Positions 49,601 to 62,460 are shown, counted from the stretch's first letter. The stretch is DNA of 64,000 bases from Monosporascus cannonballus (GCA_004154925.1 QJNS01000331.1:1-64000), one strand, 5' to 3'. Numbers and translations are program-made. Notes: generated by a model from the letters alone, not told the origin.

Positions 49601-52390
49601 ATAATTCTAAAATCAATTTCTTTTAATATCTTTTATAAGTATATAATATCACTTCTATAATTAATAATATTTATTTAATCTCTATATATTTATAAATCGG
49701 GTAAAAGCTTTATAATTATGATAAATATAAAAAAGCCTTGTATTTCGTTAAAATGAATTTTAATTTCTTGAAAATATTAGTATCTATTTATAATTCGTTA
49801 TTTTAAATTAAATATTTAAGTTGTATATTTTGTACAATTTTAAAATATTAAGTCATTAAAATTATTTCTTTTTTTAAAAAAAATTATTTTAAAATAGTGT
49901 TCAAGGCGTGATTTAAAACGTCGATTGTTAAACATTTTCTTTTATTAGCATTAAGTAATTTTATTTTTAATGTTTTCGTAATTTGGTTTTTATTATAAAC
50001 ATTTTTTCTTTTAAAGCTTCTTACAAACTTAAATTATATTTAATATATTTCTTAATATTAAATTTCGTTAAGAATTTAATTATATTTTTCAGTTCTTTAA
50101 ATTAATTATGTTCGTGATCATTAAATTCTAAGATTTATCGAATATCTGTTTTATTCGTTTTATTAAAGATAAATTAATTCTTAATAATTTATACCTTAAA
50201 TTCCTGAATTTAAATTCGATAGAACATAAAAATGAATCTGAAAAAACATAGTTTCTATATATGCTATATATTGTTTTATTAATCTAATTCGAATATTTAT
50301 ATTATCTAGAATTTTAATAATTTAAAGAATTTACTCTTTATACCTTTTTAAAATTTCCGCATTAATAAATATATTATATAGGAATACGAAAACGAAATTA
50401 TTTTTAAAGGTTTTTAGAGTAATTATAATTAGTCGCTGAAGATTTACCAAAACGTTGATTAATTTTATCAATATAATAAAATATTTATAATATATATTTT
50501 TTTATTTTTTTGGTTTGTTTATATAGAATAACAATTATTTCAAAAATTGAATACGATAAAGTATTTTGTTTTAATGAAATCTTTTAAAAATATTATTAAC
50601 TACTAAAAAAGATTTGTTTTTAATCGTAATGTTATTTAAATCTTTTCAATTAACTGTATATTTATAAATAAGGTGTTAATTTTAACTACTCTGTAATTTA
50701 TCGCTTTTAAGTTTATATATTATAAGTATTAAATAATCGCTCAAATATCTAAGATATTGAACTTACTTTTTTAACTTTATTTATATATTTCTTTATAATG
50801 CTTTTTATTTTTAAAATTTGTATAATTAATTCTATAATATTTTGTTTAATGTATTTCTTTAATAAATATCCGGTGATGTTATAAATGTATAGTACTTCAA
50901 AAATATTATAATAATTTAATTTAAAATTTACATATTGTTAATTATTTAACAAATTTCTTTACAATACTTTTTCCATATTATTTTATTATTTTAAAATAGC
51001 ATTTAAATTTTTGATTTAATTTGTGATTTAATTTTTGAATTACGGGACTAAAATTAAAGTGTGCTTAAGATAATATTATAGTCTAGGATATTAGCTAAAT
51101 CTAGCAAAAGTAATTTTTAACATTTTGAAACTTAAACCAGAAATATTTCTAATTTTCGGAATATTTGTTTATTATAGTACTTAAATTAATTTTTACTTCT
51201 TAGAAAAAACTTATAAAACCCTAATTTATATATCTAAAAAGTTTTATAATTTATTAGTATTATTTAGAAATAAAAAAACTTTTATTCTTTAATTATGCAT
51301 AACTTTAAATATTTGATTTTTGTATTAAAAGACAATTTTAATTTAATTTCGCCTTTCTCTTTTTGTTTTATATGAAGCCTTTTATTACTAAATCCTTTAA
51401 TTAAAGTAATTTGTTTACAAAGAAGCATTTTTACTTTCGAGTCGTTTTAATAATATACTTAATATAATAATTAATTACATATTTATACCACTTTTCTTTG
51501 CCGAATTAATATTCGATAAAAAATATTTTCATTCAATATACTTTTTGGTTTCGTATTTTCTAGATTATAGGTTTGAAAGTATAAATTTTCGAAACGATTA
51601 TTTTTGTTTTTAAAATTTCGAATTAGATATAAACTATTAAAAAATATCGAAAATATTGTTATAATATCACCTTTTAATTCTAGTTTAATTCGAGATATAA
51701 ATAATAAAACATAAAATATTTTATTTGTTGAGAACTGTTTATAACTTTAAACATATCATTCAATTATATAAACGTTTTTCGTTTTACTTAAACCAAAAAC
51801 CGTTATTTTTTAATCTATAAAAAAATTATATAATTATTATCGAAATAAAGTAAAAATATACTAACATATAAGAATATCTTAGAATTTTTAAAATATATTG
51901 TATATTTTAAAAGGTTATAAAACTTGATAGATAATCATTTATGTTTGATAATATTTAATCGAAATTAACCGTATTCGTTGTATTTTTTATATTGCTATAT
52001 ATCGAAATAATAAAAGTATTTTTATTTAATAATTCTCTTTAAATCGTTTATTTTAAATAATATTTACATGTTTTAAGTTTAGAATTTTGATAAGTAAAAT
52101 AATTTTCGTACTTTAAGATATTATTTTACGTCTAAATAATTATCGTTACAATAAATTTTATTTACAAAACAGTCGTATGAATCTTTTTCTTTTTTATCTT
52201 ATTATCCGTTTCGCATTTAACTGTTTTTTTTGGAGGTTAAGAAATTCTTTTTCTCTTATGGTCTCTTTTTGTAAAAAAGAATTCGGTTTTAAAATACTCT
52301 TTTTTGAAATAATTAACACATTTTATATTAAATTTACTTTTTTAAGCTCTTTTTAAAATAACGTTTATTTCTTGTTAAAACCTATCTTTA
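46653..52390 (-). mobile_element. Decayed Gypsy relic related to family A, minus orientation, 5'-truncated
   Basis: The LTR at 46653-47066 (about 414 bp) aligns to 10387-10805 from TATAACGAA to CCTATAATA. The interior follows family A in the same order. CCGTATTCGAAAAAG at 47171 matches 10919, the opposite-strand ORF end (GTATTAAAAACGGTTGGTTAAGATTT at 47787) matches 11467, and the gag segment at 52230-52340 matches 15690-15800. The gag-proximal end and second LTR are missing beyond 52390. It is interrupted near 48030-48530 by unrelated sequence including a SINE-like unit. Confidence 0.7.
48159..48529 (-). mobile_element. SINE-like unit between 61-bp direct repeats
   Basis: Direct repeats of 61 bp (48159-48219 and 48469-48529; shared core AATCCACCTTATA and TTATACATATTATCATAAT) flank 249 bp, of which 48284-48468 is GC-normal and unmutated. 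On the minus strand the inner unit begins near CAGCTAGTTCGGCGCC (A-box-like, 9/12 to TRGCNNAGYNGG) followed 36 bp later by GGTTTGATCCC (B-box-like, 9/11). This is the layout of a tRNA-derived SINE. The 3' end is A-rich. The repeats are far longer than usual SINE duplications, so a miniature terminal-repeat retroelement is an alternative. Confidence 0.5.
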
Positions 52391-52394
52391 TTCT

Positions 52395-53250
52395 GTTATT
52401 TCGGCTTAGTAGTAGATTATTATTAAGTTAATCAATTGGCTTATTAGTTTACTATTGGTAAGTTATAATCTGCTACGTAATTTAACTTATTTAAGCTTTT
52501 AGTTATTTTTATTACAACTATTTGCGAAAATCGCAGCTTATTAAATCGTATTTCTAAATGTTGTTCTAGTAAACTAGAATAACATTATTTCTTAGTTAAT
52601 TAATTAAAGTAAAAATTTCTATTACTACGCTGAATATTTTTCATTTTTCTTAAAACCGTTTCATTAAATAATAAAACCGGTTTTTAGTAATAAAAATATG
52701 TATATTGTAGTGGGTTATATAATAAAACGAGTAATTTTATCTTTATAGCTAACTATTACATTGTTAAAGCGCGCCGTTTAAAAATATTATTGGTTATCGA
52801 AAGATCTTATCCGAATTACTTATTTGATTATTTTATATTCGCAGTAAAACGGCTCAGAGATTTAACCAACTATTAAACCTGAGTTATACGGGTTTATATT
52901 AATAGAAATATCGTAAGAATTTAAGTAATAAATATTGTTAATCATATTTCGTAATACTAATATTATCTTACGTAGCGAATTATAATTATAAATTAATGTT
53001 ATTTACCTTTGTAACAGCTGTACCTTATACCGCTGCGCTACCAGGACAAAAGATCGATGGAATGATCACAATTGTAGCAATCATCCTGGTGCTTACAGCT
53101 GTTTATATGTACTCATACATGTTGAAAGACATTACGGATGACCAGGCCGTAACAACCTTATAGAACTAACTCTATTTATATATTTATTTTAGTTAATTAA
53201 ATTTTAATTGTATTTTAAAGTTGTTACAAGATGAATTGTTTTTAAAATAT
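52395..53250 (-). repeat. Reverse-orientation LTR fragments of the family B/C type
   Basis: A 5'-part fragment at about 52395-52500 (GGCTTATTAGTTTACTATTGGTAAGTTA matches the reversed family B LTR) and a 3'-part starting at about 52842 (ACGGCT..TTTAACCAACTATTAAACC). The second one runs to about 52998, is interrupted by the 145-bp insert at 53010-53154, and resumes with TTATAGAACTAAC. The right-hand limit is uncertain because of heavy mutation. Confidence 0.55.
53010..53154. mobile_element. Solo-LTR-like insertion, unmutated, TSD ACCTT
   Basis: The 145-bp unit starts TGTAACAGC and ends GGCCGTAACA (TG..CA). It is flanked by perfect 5-bp duplications ACCTT (53005-53009 and 53155-53159). It sits inside a mutated reverse LTR whose sequence resumes on either side, so the insertion is recent. 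GC content is normal. A 55-codon ATG-to-TAG frame (52996-53163) runs right through it, predicting one hydrophobic helix (MITIVAIILVLTAVYMYSYM). Because its ends lie in host LTR sequence, the frame is probably fortuitous. Confidence 0.7.
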
Positions 53251-53728
53251 AATTGATTTTGTGTAGATTTACTTACATTTTATCTCTAAACAAGGTCTAA
53301 GTTACGTAAATATTTTTGTATAGTTTCGACCGGTTTTCGTTGTCAGTTTTAATTAAATCGTAATATAATTTACTTTTTTCTAAAGCTTTTATCTTTAAAA
53401 TATTTTATTTGATAAGTTTTGATTTTTTATAGCAGGTTATATTGTTAGCCGTAAGTTTTGTAATCGTTTTAATTAAAAGAAAAGCCCGTAATTTTAAGTT
53501 ATTTATATTATTATATTTAGTTTTAACGTAATTTCAAATATATCGTATTTCGAAAATCGTATAAAATAGTAAATATCGTTGATAATTATTATAATTTAAT
53601 CCATAATTACGTTTGTTATCTTTTGTATATTTTCAATAATATTAGCGAATAATCATAGTTTGATATTGAAAATATTTTTGAAATTACGAAACATAATTAA
53701 GTCATTTTATTGCTCAAAATTCTAATAT

Positions 53729-54120
53729 TGTTACAACTTAACGAGCTAGGGCCACGGTAACGGTCGGGCCAAGAAAACTAGAACTCATTTAGTCAAATTA
53801 CGTAATAAGCGTTTAGCGGAAAACAACTAAGTAGGATTAAGCAACTGCTTAATTAAACGTACTTAAGGGAGTTATTTAATTAAATTTTAAAAAATAAAAA
53901 AAATAATTATATGCGTTATAATACATATATGCGTTGATTAGTTTTATAATTTAAATAATACTAATTTTTAATAAATATAATTTCGTTATCTAAGATATTT
54001 TTAATATTACGTAACGTACTTAGTTTTTTATATTTATTATTTAAAATATTACGATACTCCTATTAATATAAACACGTATAACGTAATCTTAATAACTAAT
54101 TAAATCGTTTAATCGTTTTA
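53729..54120 (+). repeat. 5' LTR of family C Gypsy
   Basis: About 392 bp. The outer left part is preserved (CGAGCTAGGGCCACGGTAAC) and the inner right part is mutated. The end is placed by alignment to the family B LTR and may be off by a few bases. Confidence 0.75.
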
Positions 54121-55346
54121 TATTATAAATTTTTTATTTAATATTATTATCGATAATATATTTTCCTGTTCATAATTAATTTATAAAGTTCTTAAAAAAA
54201 CATACGTTTAAACGAATAATAATAATCCTGTTAAATTAGAGAAAAAGTTCTTCGACGATTAAACTTTTTAAATATACTTTTTGCTTATTTTAAAAAAGAA
54301 AAAGTTAATTTCATTAGATTATTTTAGACGATATAAAAAGATTTGAAAATAAAGACATAATTTCAAACAATGAAAAGGATTTTAAAGTAACCTAAATTAT
54401 TTAATTAAATTTTATTAAAAAATAGATCTTAAAAGTTTTTCAGTTTAAAATATTTAATGACATTTCTATAAAATTATAATTATGTATTATATTATATCGA
54501 AGATATTTAAGTATTTATTTAATTAATTAATTTATTATATTTATTTCATAACCAAAATTTATAATCGAACGATTTAGAGAAAATACTCTTATTTAATTTA
54601 AAATTATTATAAAAAGTCATATTGTATTACTTACGAAAAAGTTAAAAACATAATATAAGCATATAACGATTACGAATAAATTCGAATAAATATTATCGGA
54701 GATTTTTGAAATAATAAATAGAGAAATAAAAGTAGAACTATAAATGTAATATTTACGATAAAGAAAATAGGCATTTGATTACGATAATGTATTGATTTAA
54801 GTGGTTTAGAAATTAAGTTAAAAATAAAAAATATTAATAGCTAAATTTTTAAACGGCCTAAAAACAGGATTTCACGAAAATTTTTAATTTAATTGGTATA
54901 CATTTTTATTAAATTATATTATTATAGTAATTAAATTATATACTCAATAATATACCTAGCGTATAAATTATATTAACGTAAACATAATAATAAATTTTGA
55001 ATTAATATTGATATTTTCTAATATAATAATATTTTATATAATGCTTTATCAAAATTTATAAAACCTGAAATTATATATAACAGAAATTAATATTAAATTA
55101 AATATTATAATTATAAAAAAGGATATACGGTTTACAAATATCATTTACTTAAAAATCGCCATAAAACAATTAAATATTAATATTTGAAAATTAACTTAAG
55201 AAAAATTGAAAACTTGAAAATTATGTTGTTAATATATTTTAAATATAATATAAAATAAAACCATTATAATAAAACGCTTAAGGCGAAATACGAAATACTA
55301 AGAAATTGGCTTAAAAATCTTAGAGAAATATATAAGATAGCGAGAG

Positions 55347-55509
55347 TGTGACGCTAACTATAATATCAAAAGATCAGCAATTCCAAATTCTTCTAGGCTA
55401 TATCAGCAACTAGTTACTTTTCTTGATATTTAAACAAGGTCTTATTAGGATATATAGGGTCCTGCTTTAGTCCTTTTTGGCTAGTTCTAAGGAGCTGCGT
55501 TATCTCACA
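55347..55509. mobile_element. Unmutated island inside family C element
   Basis: 163 bp of normal composition bounded by TGTGACGCTAAC and GTTATCTCACA, so the ends are TGTGA..TCACA, inverted with respect to each other. Family C coding relic continues on both sides, so it is an insertion. No perfect 5-bp duplication was found at these limits. It may be a small solo LTR or a MITE. Confidence 0.45.
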
Positions 55510-58500
55510 ACATAATGATATATTTTAACGAAAGAAATAAAAAATATTTAGTTCGAAATCATTAATTAATATAGTAAAATATAGGCCATATATTAAAGAT
55601 AACTACCAGACCTGTTATAAAATAAAGACAGAAAATTACGTATTAATATATCGAATATATATAAAAAATACGATTTTCATAATAAAATCGGAAATAATAA
55701 AACAAATAAATCGCAATATCGATGTTTTCGAATTATTATCCTATAAAATAAAATCGATAAATAAATAACGTTATAAAATTAAACAAAATCAAAATAATTT
55801 CCATCAAAAAAACCGTTTAATTTTTATAATTAATATAATTATTAATCTGTAAAAAGCTTATTTTAGCATAGCGTAAAAAAGATTGCTAAAATTCTATTAT
55901 AAAGTTTTATTTTTAATTAGTATTTATTATAAACATTAGAGAAAAATAAATTTTGAAAATGTAATATCGATAATTTAGTTCAAAACTTTATTAAGAAAAT
56001 AACGAATTATAAAAGGCTTAATAAAACTCTATATATCAGATAATAAAGTAATTTATTTAATAAAATAAAGAATTATATGTTAATTTAAAAAGTAAATATA
56101 GCGGCAAAAACGACATATATAATAATTTAACATATTATACGAAAAATACAAATAAAGCTTAATAAATTCGAAAAAGAGTTAAAACGGGGTTACTTATAAA
56201 AGAGCGGTAAAATAACGAGATTTAAAGAAAATGAAAGAAATTTCCGAAAAAGGTTTCAAACGAAATAATAAAAACCGTTTATAATCTTATCATTATAAAT
56301 ATATATATCGGAATACATTAATATATCGTAATAATAGATAACAACAATTTAAATAGAAATTATACTATATCAGATATTATTAATAAATTTAAATTTCTTT
56401 AGAAATACAAATTAAAGCGTTATATAATTAGGATTATCGCAATTCTAAATTTCGCTTATAATTCTAAAAGACTTTAACGCAAAATTAATTATTTCGAGAC
56501 TTTTATTTAAAAGTGATATTAAATAATTAATTTCGATATCGTTTTACGTAGAAATTACGATATAATTTTAAACGAACTATAGATATATTTATAGATAGTT
56601 TTAATCGACGGAGATATTAATTAAAATTTATTTTATATATTATTAATACAAAAAATATACAAACCCAAATATTTAAATATTTAATCCGAATTGAAAATGA
56701 ATACAAATATAAAGATATATTAAATACCATATTATCTAAAGTGGTAAAATAAAAAAACGAATATTAAAAGAATACGACGTAATAATATTATTATTAAATC
56801 TACATTTAATTAAATAACGATTGAAAATAATAATTTTAAAGGTTAAAGAGTTTATTAAATATATTATTATAATATTATAAATATAAATATTTCTTTAAGA
56901 AAACCTTCAATTTAATACTATTAAAATATAATAAATAAATTTATAAAAACGTTTTAAAAAACGATTATTTACCACGTTTTATCGTATTTATAATTTTAAC
57001 TAAATCAAATTACAATCTTTAAAACAATATTTAAAAAATCGATTATAAAAGATATATTGAATTACCGAAATTATTCGTAAAATATGTTATATTTTTCGTA
57101 TCTAAAAACATTATAATTTATAATTTATAATTAATCATCGTTAACTACATAATGTTACTGTTAAAAAACGAATATTATAACTTTGAATAATTAAAATAAT
57201 ATATTCATTTTACAAAGTTAAACAATTCATAATATTCGATTTTAAATATAAATATTACTTTATTAAAATTAAACGAAACTACGAACAGAAAATAATTTTC
57301 AAACGAAATAAAAATTGTTTAAATATTTAATTATATTAATACAACTTACAAGGATTTAATAGTTTTTAACGGATAATAAATAATATATTGCGAAAGTATC
57401 TGGATATTTTTTAATATATTAGTTCGATAATATATTTAATAGCTTAAAAACGAAAAGAATATATATAAAATATATTAATAAGGTTTTTTAAAGTTTATAA
57501 AAATTAAGTTTTTGATTATCGTAAACTAAATTAATTTTGTAGATAAAATATATCATTTTAAAAATATGTTATTATTTTACCATATATTAAAATAAATTTG
57601 AAATATATATTATAATTATAAAATAATATATATTATTAATACTTAAAACGGGATGAATATTTTTCGAATTTATTATTATCGCTAGAAACCTATTGAAATA
57701 ATTTTTTAAAATTATTATACTTCGATATAAATTTACCGAAAAAAGCAATCTAACTAAATATTAAAAATAGAAAATGCTGTTAAAATCTAAAAATATAAGT
57801 ATTAATAAACTAATATAAATTATATACAATTTAATACGGCTTATTAAATTTAAAACCGATATTTCAAATTATATGTTAAATATGATAATCGAGTAATAAA
57901 ATAATGTAAATTATATTTTATTATACTTTTTAAATATAAATTTAAAAACACGAAATTATTTAGATTATTTGTAATAAGAAATTTATACTTATTATTATAT
58001 TTATTTCGAAAATTTAAACAGTTTTCAAAAGAAATCTTTTATTAAGTCAAAATTTACATAGATTATTAAAGTTTTACCCGTTTTACTATAATGAAAAAAA
58101 CTTACGAAACGATTATTACTATATATTAAAAATTTAGTGAATTTCAATTTCGTTGTTATTTATAAAAGAAAATTAAAAACGGCGAACTAAATATCTTAAA
58201 TAAATAATTAAATTTGGAACAAGAATTATTGAAAATTAATTATATAATTTTGGATATTATTTTGAAACAATATTTACATTTATATTAAATTGTAATAATA
58301 CGGATTATACTATATACATTTTATTTAAAAAACTCTAACGATATATTAAAAATCTATTAAGAAATACAAAAATATATACATTACAAATTTAGAAAATGTA
58401 TTAAACGAATGTAATATATACTATATATAAATATTAATTGCATAAGTATCTAAGAATTTTTAAATCATTAAAACGATTTTAATATATTTATTACTTTTTA

Positions 58501-60077
58501 AAAATAAAACAAATACGATAATAACATACACTTGATAATAAGGTTAACTTATAATAATATAACTTTCACGGAAATTTATATTTATTATCGACTTCAAAAT
58601 AAATAAAAACTTTATTTGTTATAAACTTTGTCATTAAGGTTTCCGTTTTTGAAAATACAATAATAACAAATTAAGATATTATTTTTCTTATCGTTAACAG
58701 ATTGATGAAATTTTCTTTATTTTTTACGTTTTTACAAACATATTAATACTTAACAAATAATACATATTTTTAACAGATATTTTTAATATATACGTATTAT
58801 CAGACGAAAATACGTTTAATAAAATAATCACGTTGATTTTAAGTTGCTAATAAAAGTTTATAACGTAAATAATTTAAATTATAAATTATTTAATATACTT
58901 AAACTTTAAACATATAAATAAGTAAAACGTTTAAATTAAATATTGAGAATATATTTAAAATATTGAATTAAATACGAATAAAACGTTTAGATTAATATAA
59001 TATATATTAATTTATTAATTCATAATATTAATTATTATACAAATATTAAAGAACTTTTAAAAAAAATATGAATATTGATTATATATTTAATATTTACCAA
59101 AATAAGTACAATAAAAGTTTTACCGTTTAAATAATACGTAAGCTAAAATGTTTTAAACAGTAATATTTAAAACTTAAAATAAAATTGACATATATATATA
59201 ATTACATAGGCAAATTTTATAATTAAAAAGAATTGAAGAACTTAATTTTCTAAAAGAAATAATATTTTATTCTTAAAAATGTTTAAATAAGAAAACCTAA
59301 TAAAGAATTCGATATTAAATATATCGCTTTATATAAAATTATTAAAAACCCCTTTAGAAAAAAGTTAAGAATTAAAATGTTTATCTAATATTAAATTTTA
59401 TCTCAACTTTATATTTCTTATTTAAATTAGTAACGGATAATATTAAAATTTCAACGGAACAAAGAAAGTAGAGAAATACATGCTAAAATTAGATATAAAA
59501 TAAAAATAACTCTTACTATATAAAAAACCAGATTTACTTATTACCTGATTAAATAAAAAAATTATCCGGATTTCAAAATATCTAAAAACCTGCAAAAAAA
59601 TCTTATAAACGTTTAACATTTATTAAAAACCCTTTATCGGCAACAACTATATTATCGAAAATAATAAAATCTTAATTTACGGTTTTTAAAGTAACTATAA
59701 AAGACTAATTAAATGAATCGTAAAAGAAAGATAATATAACGCGTGAAATCTTAATAAAAATCTAATTTTTTAATTTTTTAATTTTTTAATTTTTTAATTT
59801 TTTAAATCTTTAATTTTTTAATTTTTTAACATGAAAAAAACGTTTAATTTATAAAAGCGAATTAAACGTGTAATAACTTTATTTATTTCTTATTTATAAT
59901 GTTTTTAATATTTAAAAATACTTTTTTTCGTAAATATTTCCTTAAGATTTAATTATTAATTTTCAGTACGAATATCTTTTAATATAAATAACGAGATATT
60001 TATTTTATTATATTAATAATTGCGCCTGATATAAACCTTACGTTTCGAAATATCTCTTATTATTTCGTATTTTTAAC

Positions 60078-60267
60078 TGTGACGGGCACGATGCGTAGGT
60101 TGAACGGAGGCACGGCCCAACAAAGGTTTATATTCAAGGTGAGGAGGGAAGGGGAGAAACAACTAGCCACCAGCGAGGTGGCTGCTCTCTATATACATAT
60201 GGGTGAGCTCGGGCTAAGGAGCTCGCTCCGTAAGCCCGAGCTGCCCTATAGGCTCTAACCTGTAACA
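60078..60267. mobile_element. Solo LTR, unmutated, TSD TTAAC
   Basis: The 190-bp unit starts TGTGACGGGCACG and ends CTAACCTGTAACA, with perfect 5-bp duplications TTAAC at 60073-60077 and 60268-60272. It contains a TATA-like CTATATACATAT and two hairpins: AGCCACC/GGTGGCT (60175-60193) and a 10-bp perfect stem AGCTCGGGCT/AGCCCGAGCT (60206-60242). Its composition is normal in a fully mutated host element, so it is the youngest layer here. Confidence 0.85.
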
Positions 60268-60459
60268 TTAACTTTTTAAAAAATACAAAAAAAATACGGC
60301 ATAATCTCAAAATTAAGTTCGTCAAAAAATAAAAGATAAATTCCAACGGCCCCTAGTATAAGACGAATTTTGACGATAAGTTTTAATCATATAATTAAAT
60401 ATTTTAATAAATATTAACTTAAAAGATTTTAAGGGCAAAATTCTAGCGAAAAAAAATCG

Positions 60460-60846
60460 TATTACGACCAAACAGAGTAAGGCCGCGGTAATAGTCGAGC
60501 CAAAAATAAATTAGAACTTATTTGATCAAATTACGTTATAAGCGTTTCATAAAAAAATAACTAAATACGACTAAATAACTGCTCAGCTAAACGAAATTAA
60601 ATTAGTTTCTTAATAAAGTACTATAAAGCAAAAAAAGTAATTAAGAAAATTGCAATAATATATATACGTTTGTTATTTCTATAATTTAAATAATACCAGC
60701 TTATAATAAATATAAATTCGTTATCCAAAATATCTTTCATATTATAAAACGTATCCAATTACTATTTAAAATCCCACGATATTCGTATTAACATGAACTC
60801 GTACGACTTAGGTTTAATACTTAGTTGAACCGCCTAATTGTTAAAA
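60460..60846 (+). repeat. 3' LTR of family C Gypsy
   Basis: About 387 bp. The inner left part is mutated and the outer right part preserved (CTCGTACGACTTAGGTTTAATAC, shown here in part). Followed by the candidate duplication AATAT. Confidence 0.75.
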
Positions 60847-60851
60847 AATAT

Positions 60852-62029
60852 TTTTATTTATGTAAACTTAATACCTTTAAGTTTAATAATTATATAAATA
60901 ATTTAGCTGTTGTAAATAAGTATAAATTATTCTACAAAGTAAACATATTAGCAAAGTTTTATTTATGTTTTATATATTATAGCTAAATACGGTTTTGTAA
61001 TATTTTTCTAACTGTAAATTAACGACTAGTAGCCGAGGTTTTACCGTATATACTTATTTTCTTATAGCTTCGTAATATACGTTTTCGCCTTTTTTATTTT
61101 GTTAATATAAAATATTTATAACTTTTTTAAATTACCAGCTTTAAATACTTATTTTTATACATTTTTAATTAAGAAAAGTACGTGTTTTAATAAATTATTA
61201 CTTTTTGTGAAACTACTTATAATTTCTGAAAATATTTTCGTTTTTCTGTTTTTACAAAATAGCACAACTTAGTAAATTTTTAACTTATTTTTATATACTT
61301 ATAAAAGGCATTGGCGCTAAATAGCTTTCGCTTTAACCTTATTAAATTTTTTTAGAAAAATAACACTGTTAAAGTATATATATTGCTTTTTTATTAAATA
61401 TACTTTATTGTATTATTTTAAAGAGTTGTTTTATTAAATTATTGTGTTTAATCTCGATGAATAGTTAGTTACCGTAGTTATAATTCTGGGTCCGAACTTC
61501 GATATCTTTTCGTTTATTTAAAAAAATAATCCAAAAACCGTATATATAAACCGCAACTTCTTGTTTTTGCTATTATTGAAATTACTAAAAGCAATATCCT
61601 CGCACTAGTTAAATCGTTATATTTGTATAAGAAATCCGCAAAGTATAAAGCCTAAAACTAAACAACGAGTATTGAAATAACTAATATTTTCATTACGCAT
61701 CTGTCGAAATTAAGCCATATTTTTAAAGATATACCGGCGCATAAATTACTTTTTAATTCTCCAAACACGAATATCTCGAATAAATGACATGTGGAATCTT
61801 TTCCCGGTACGGAGTACACACAACACTAATATTTATCTTTCGCTTCCTAATAATGCCATCAGTCGGCTCGTTAAGCTTCGCTAACGGTTTTCGTTAACGT
61901 ATCGGAGTCGACCCACCACCCTTTGCAAACGCGACCAATTTCTCGCTAAAATCCGCGAAGTAGCTTAGTACATCATTCTACTTCGCCTTTTCCGGCCATC
62001 CTCTTTAGTTATTATCAAAAAGTCAATTA
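60852..62029. other. AT-rich tail of the second nest grading into normal sequence
   Basis: AT-rich without recognisable motif until about 61780, then normal composition. No coding region was seen. The right border of the RIP block lies near 61780-61850. Confidence 0.5.
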
Positions 62030-62460
62030 CTGACTTTCGAATAGGACTCGAAGAAGGTATTTAATGCCATCTCGGAATCGAGAACGTGGCTGAAGTACGT
62101 TCCATAGCAATCCCGGAACCCGACATACATAAGCTAAGCTTCTCCTTAAGCACATTATCCACGTATTCGCGATGCCCTGATGAGTCCGCGAAGCTGCTAG
62201 TATTGCACAGCCATGGGGTTTGCTGGATGGAGAAGGTTACAGGTCGGGGGGCGGATTCGGTCCCAGATAGGCGCATCGTCTAGATTGTCGACGAGGGCTA
62301 CTTTCTGGAGAGGCTTGATGCGGTCGAGGCCGAAGTTATCGGAGTCCAGTGAGAGCTCAAGTCGTAGAAGGCCGCTTCGAGGGGCGCCACGACCCGCCCT
62401 GACAGGTAGCAGGCGGGTGGCGGGAAGGTTTTGCGCCGCTGATAGAAAAGCGGGCACGAG
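62030..62460 (-). pseudogene. Frame-broken coding relic, possibly fungal-type protein kinase (FunK1) N-terminal part
   Basis: Minus-strand coding-like segments switch frame. LDSDNFGLDRIKPLQKVALV is followed by DDAPIWDRI, then in another frame WLCNTSSFADSSGHREYV and DNVLKEKL, and then in a third frame YVGFRDCYGTYFSHVLD ending in a TGA near 62030. The segment TSSFA(D/N)SSxHRxYVDxVLKE.L followed by YVG..xFYxxYF resembles what I recall from fungal FunK1-type kinase proteins, but that is memory rather than alignment. At least two frameshifts make the copy non-functional. Confidence 0.35.

Larger units (their letters stand above)
53729..60846 (+). mobile_element. Ty3/Gypsy LTR retrotransposon (family C, related to B), RIP-inactivated
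   Basis: LTRs at about 53729-54120 and 60460-60846 start TGTTAC/TATTAC and share GGCC(A/G)CGGTAA and AAATTACGT(A/T)ATAAGCG. The candidate duplication is AATAT (53724-53728, 60847-60851). Interior order follows family B on the plus strand: the segment GGATAATAAATAATATATTGCG at 57370 matches the RT region of family B at 37590, and the RNase H and integrase regions follow. Frames are fully destroyed. Two unmutated inserts lie inside (55347-55509, 60078-60267). Confidence 0.8.

Noticed and set aside
53020..53045. TAGCGCAGCGG on the minus strand, an A-box match
   Set aside because: No B box within 100 bp downstream; it lies inside the solo-LTR-like insert and is likely chance.
52996..53163. 55-codon ATG-to-TAG frame with one hydrophobic helix, first taken as a small preserved gene in the RIP desert
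   Set aside because: Its ends lie in the mutated host LTR, and the unmutated core is delimited exactly by TG..CA and perfect ACCTT duplications, so a solo-LTR insertion explains it better.
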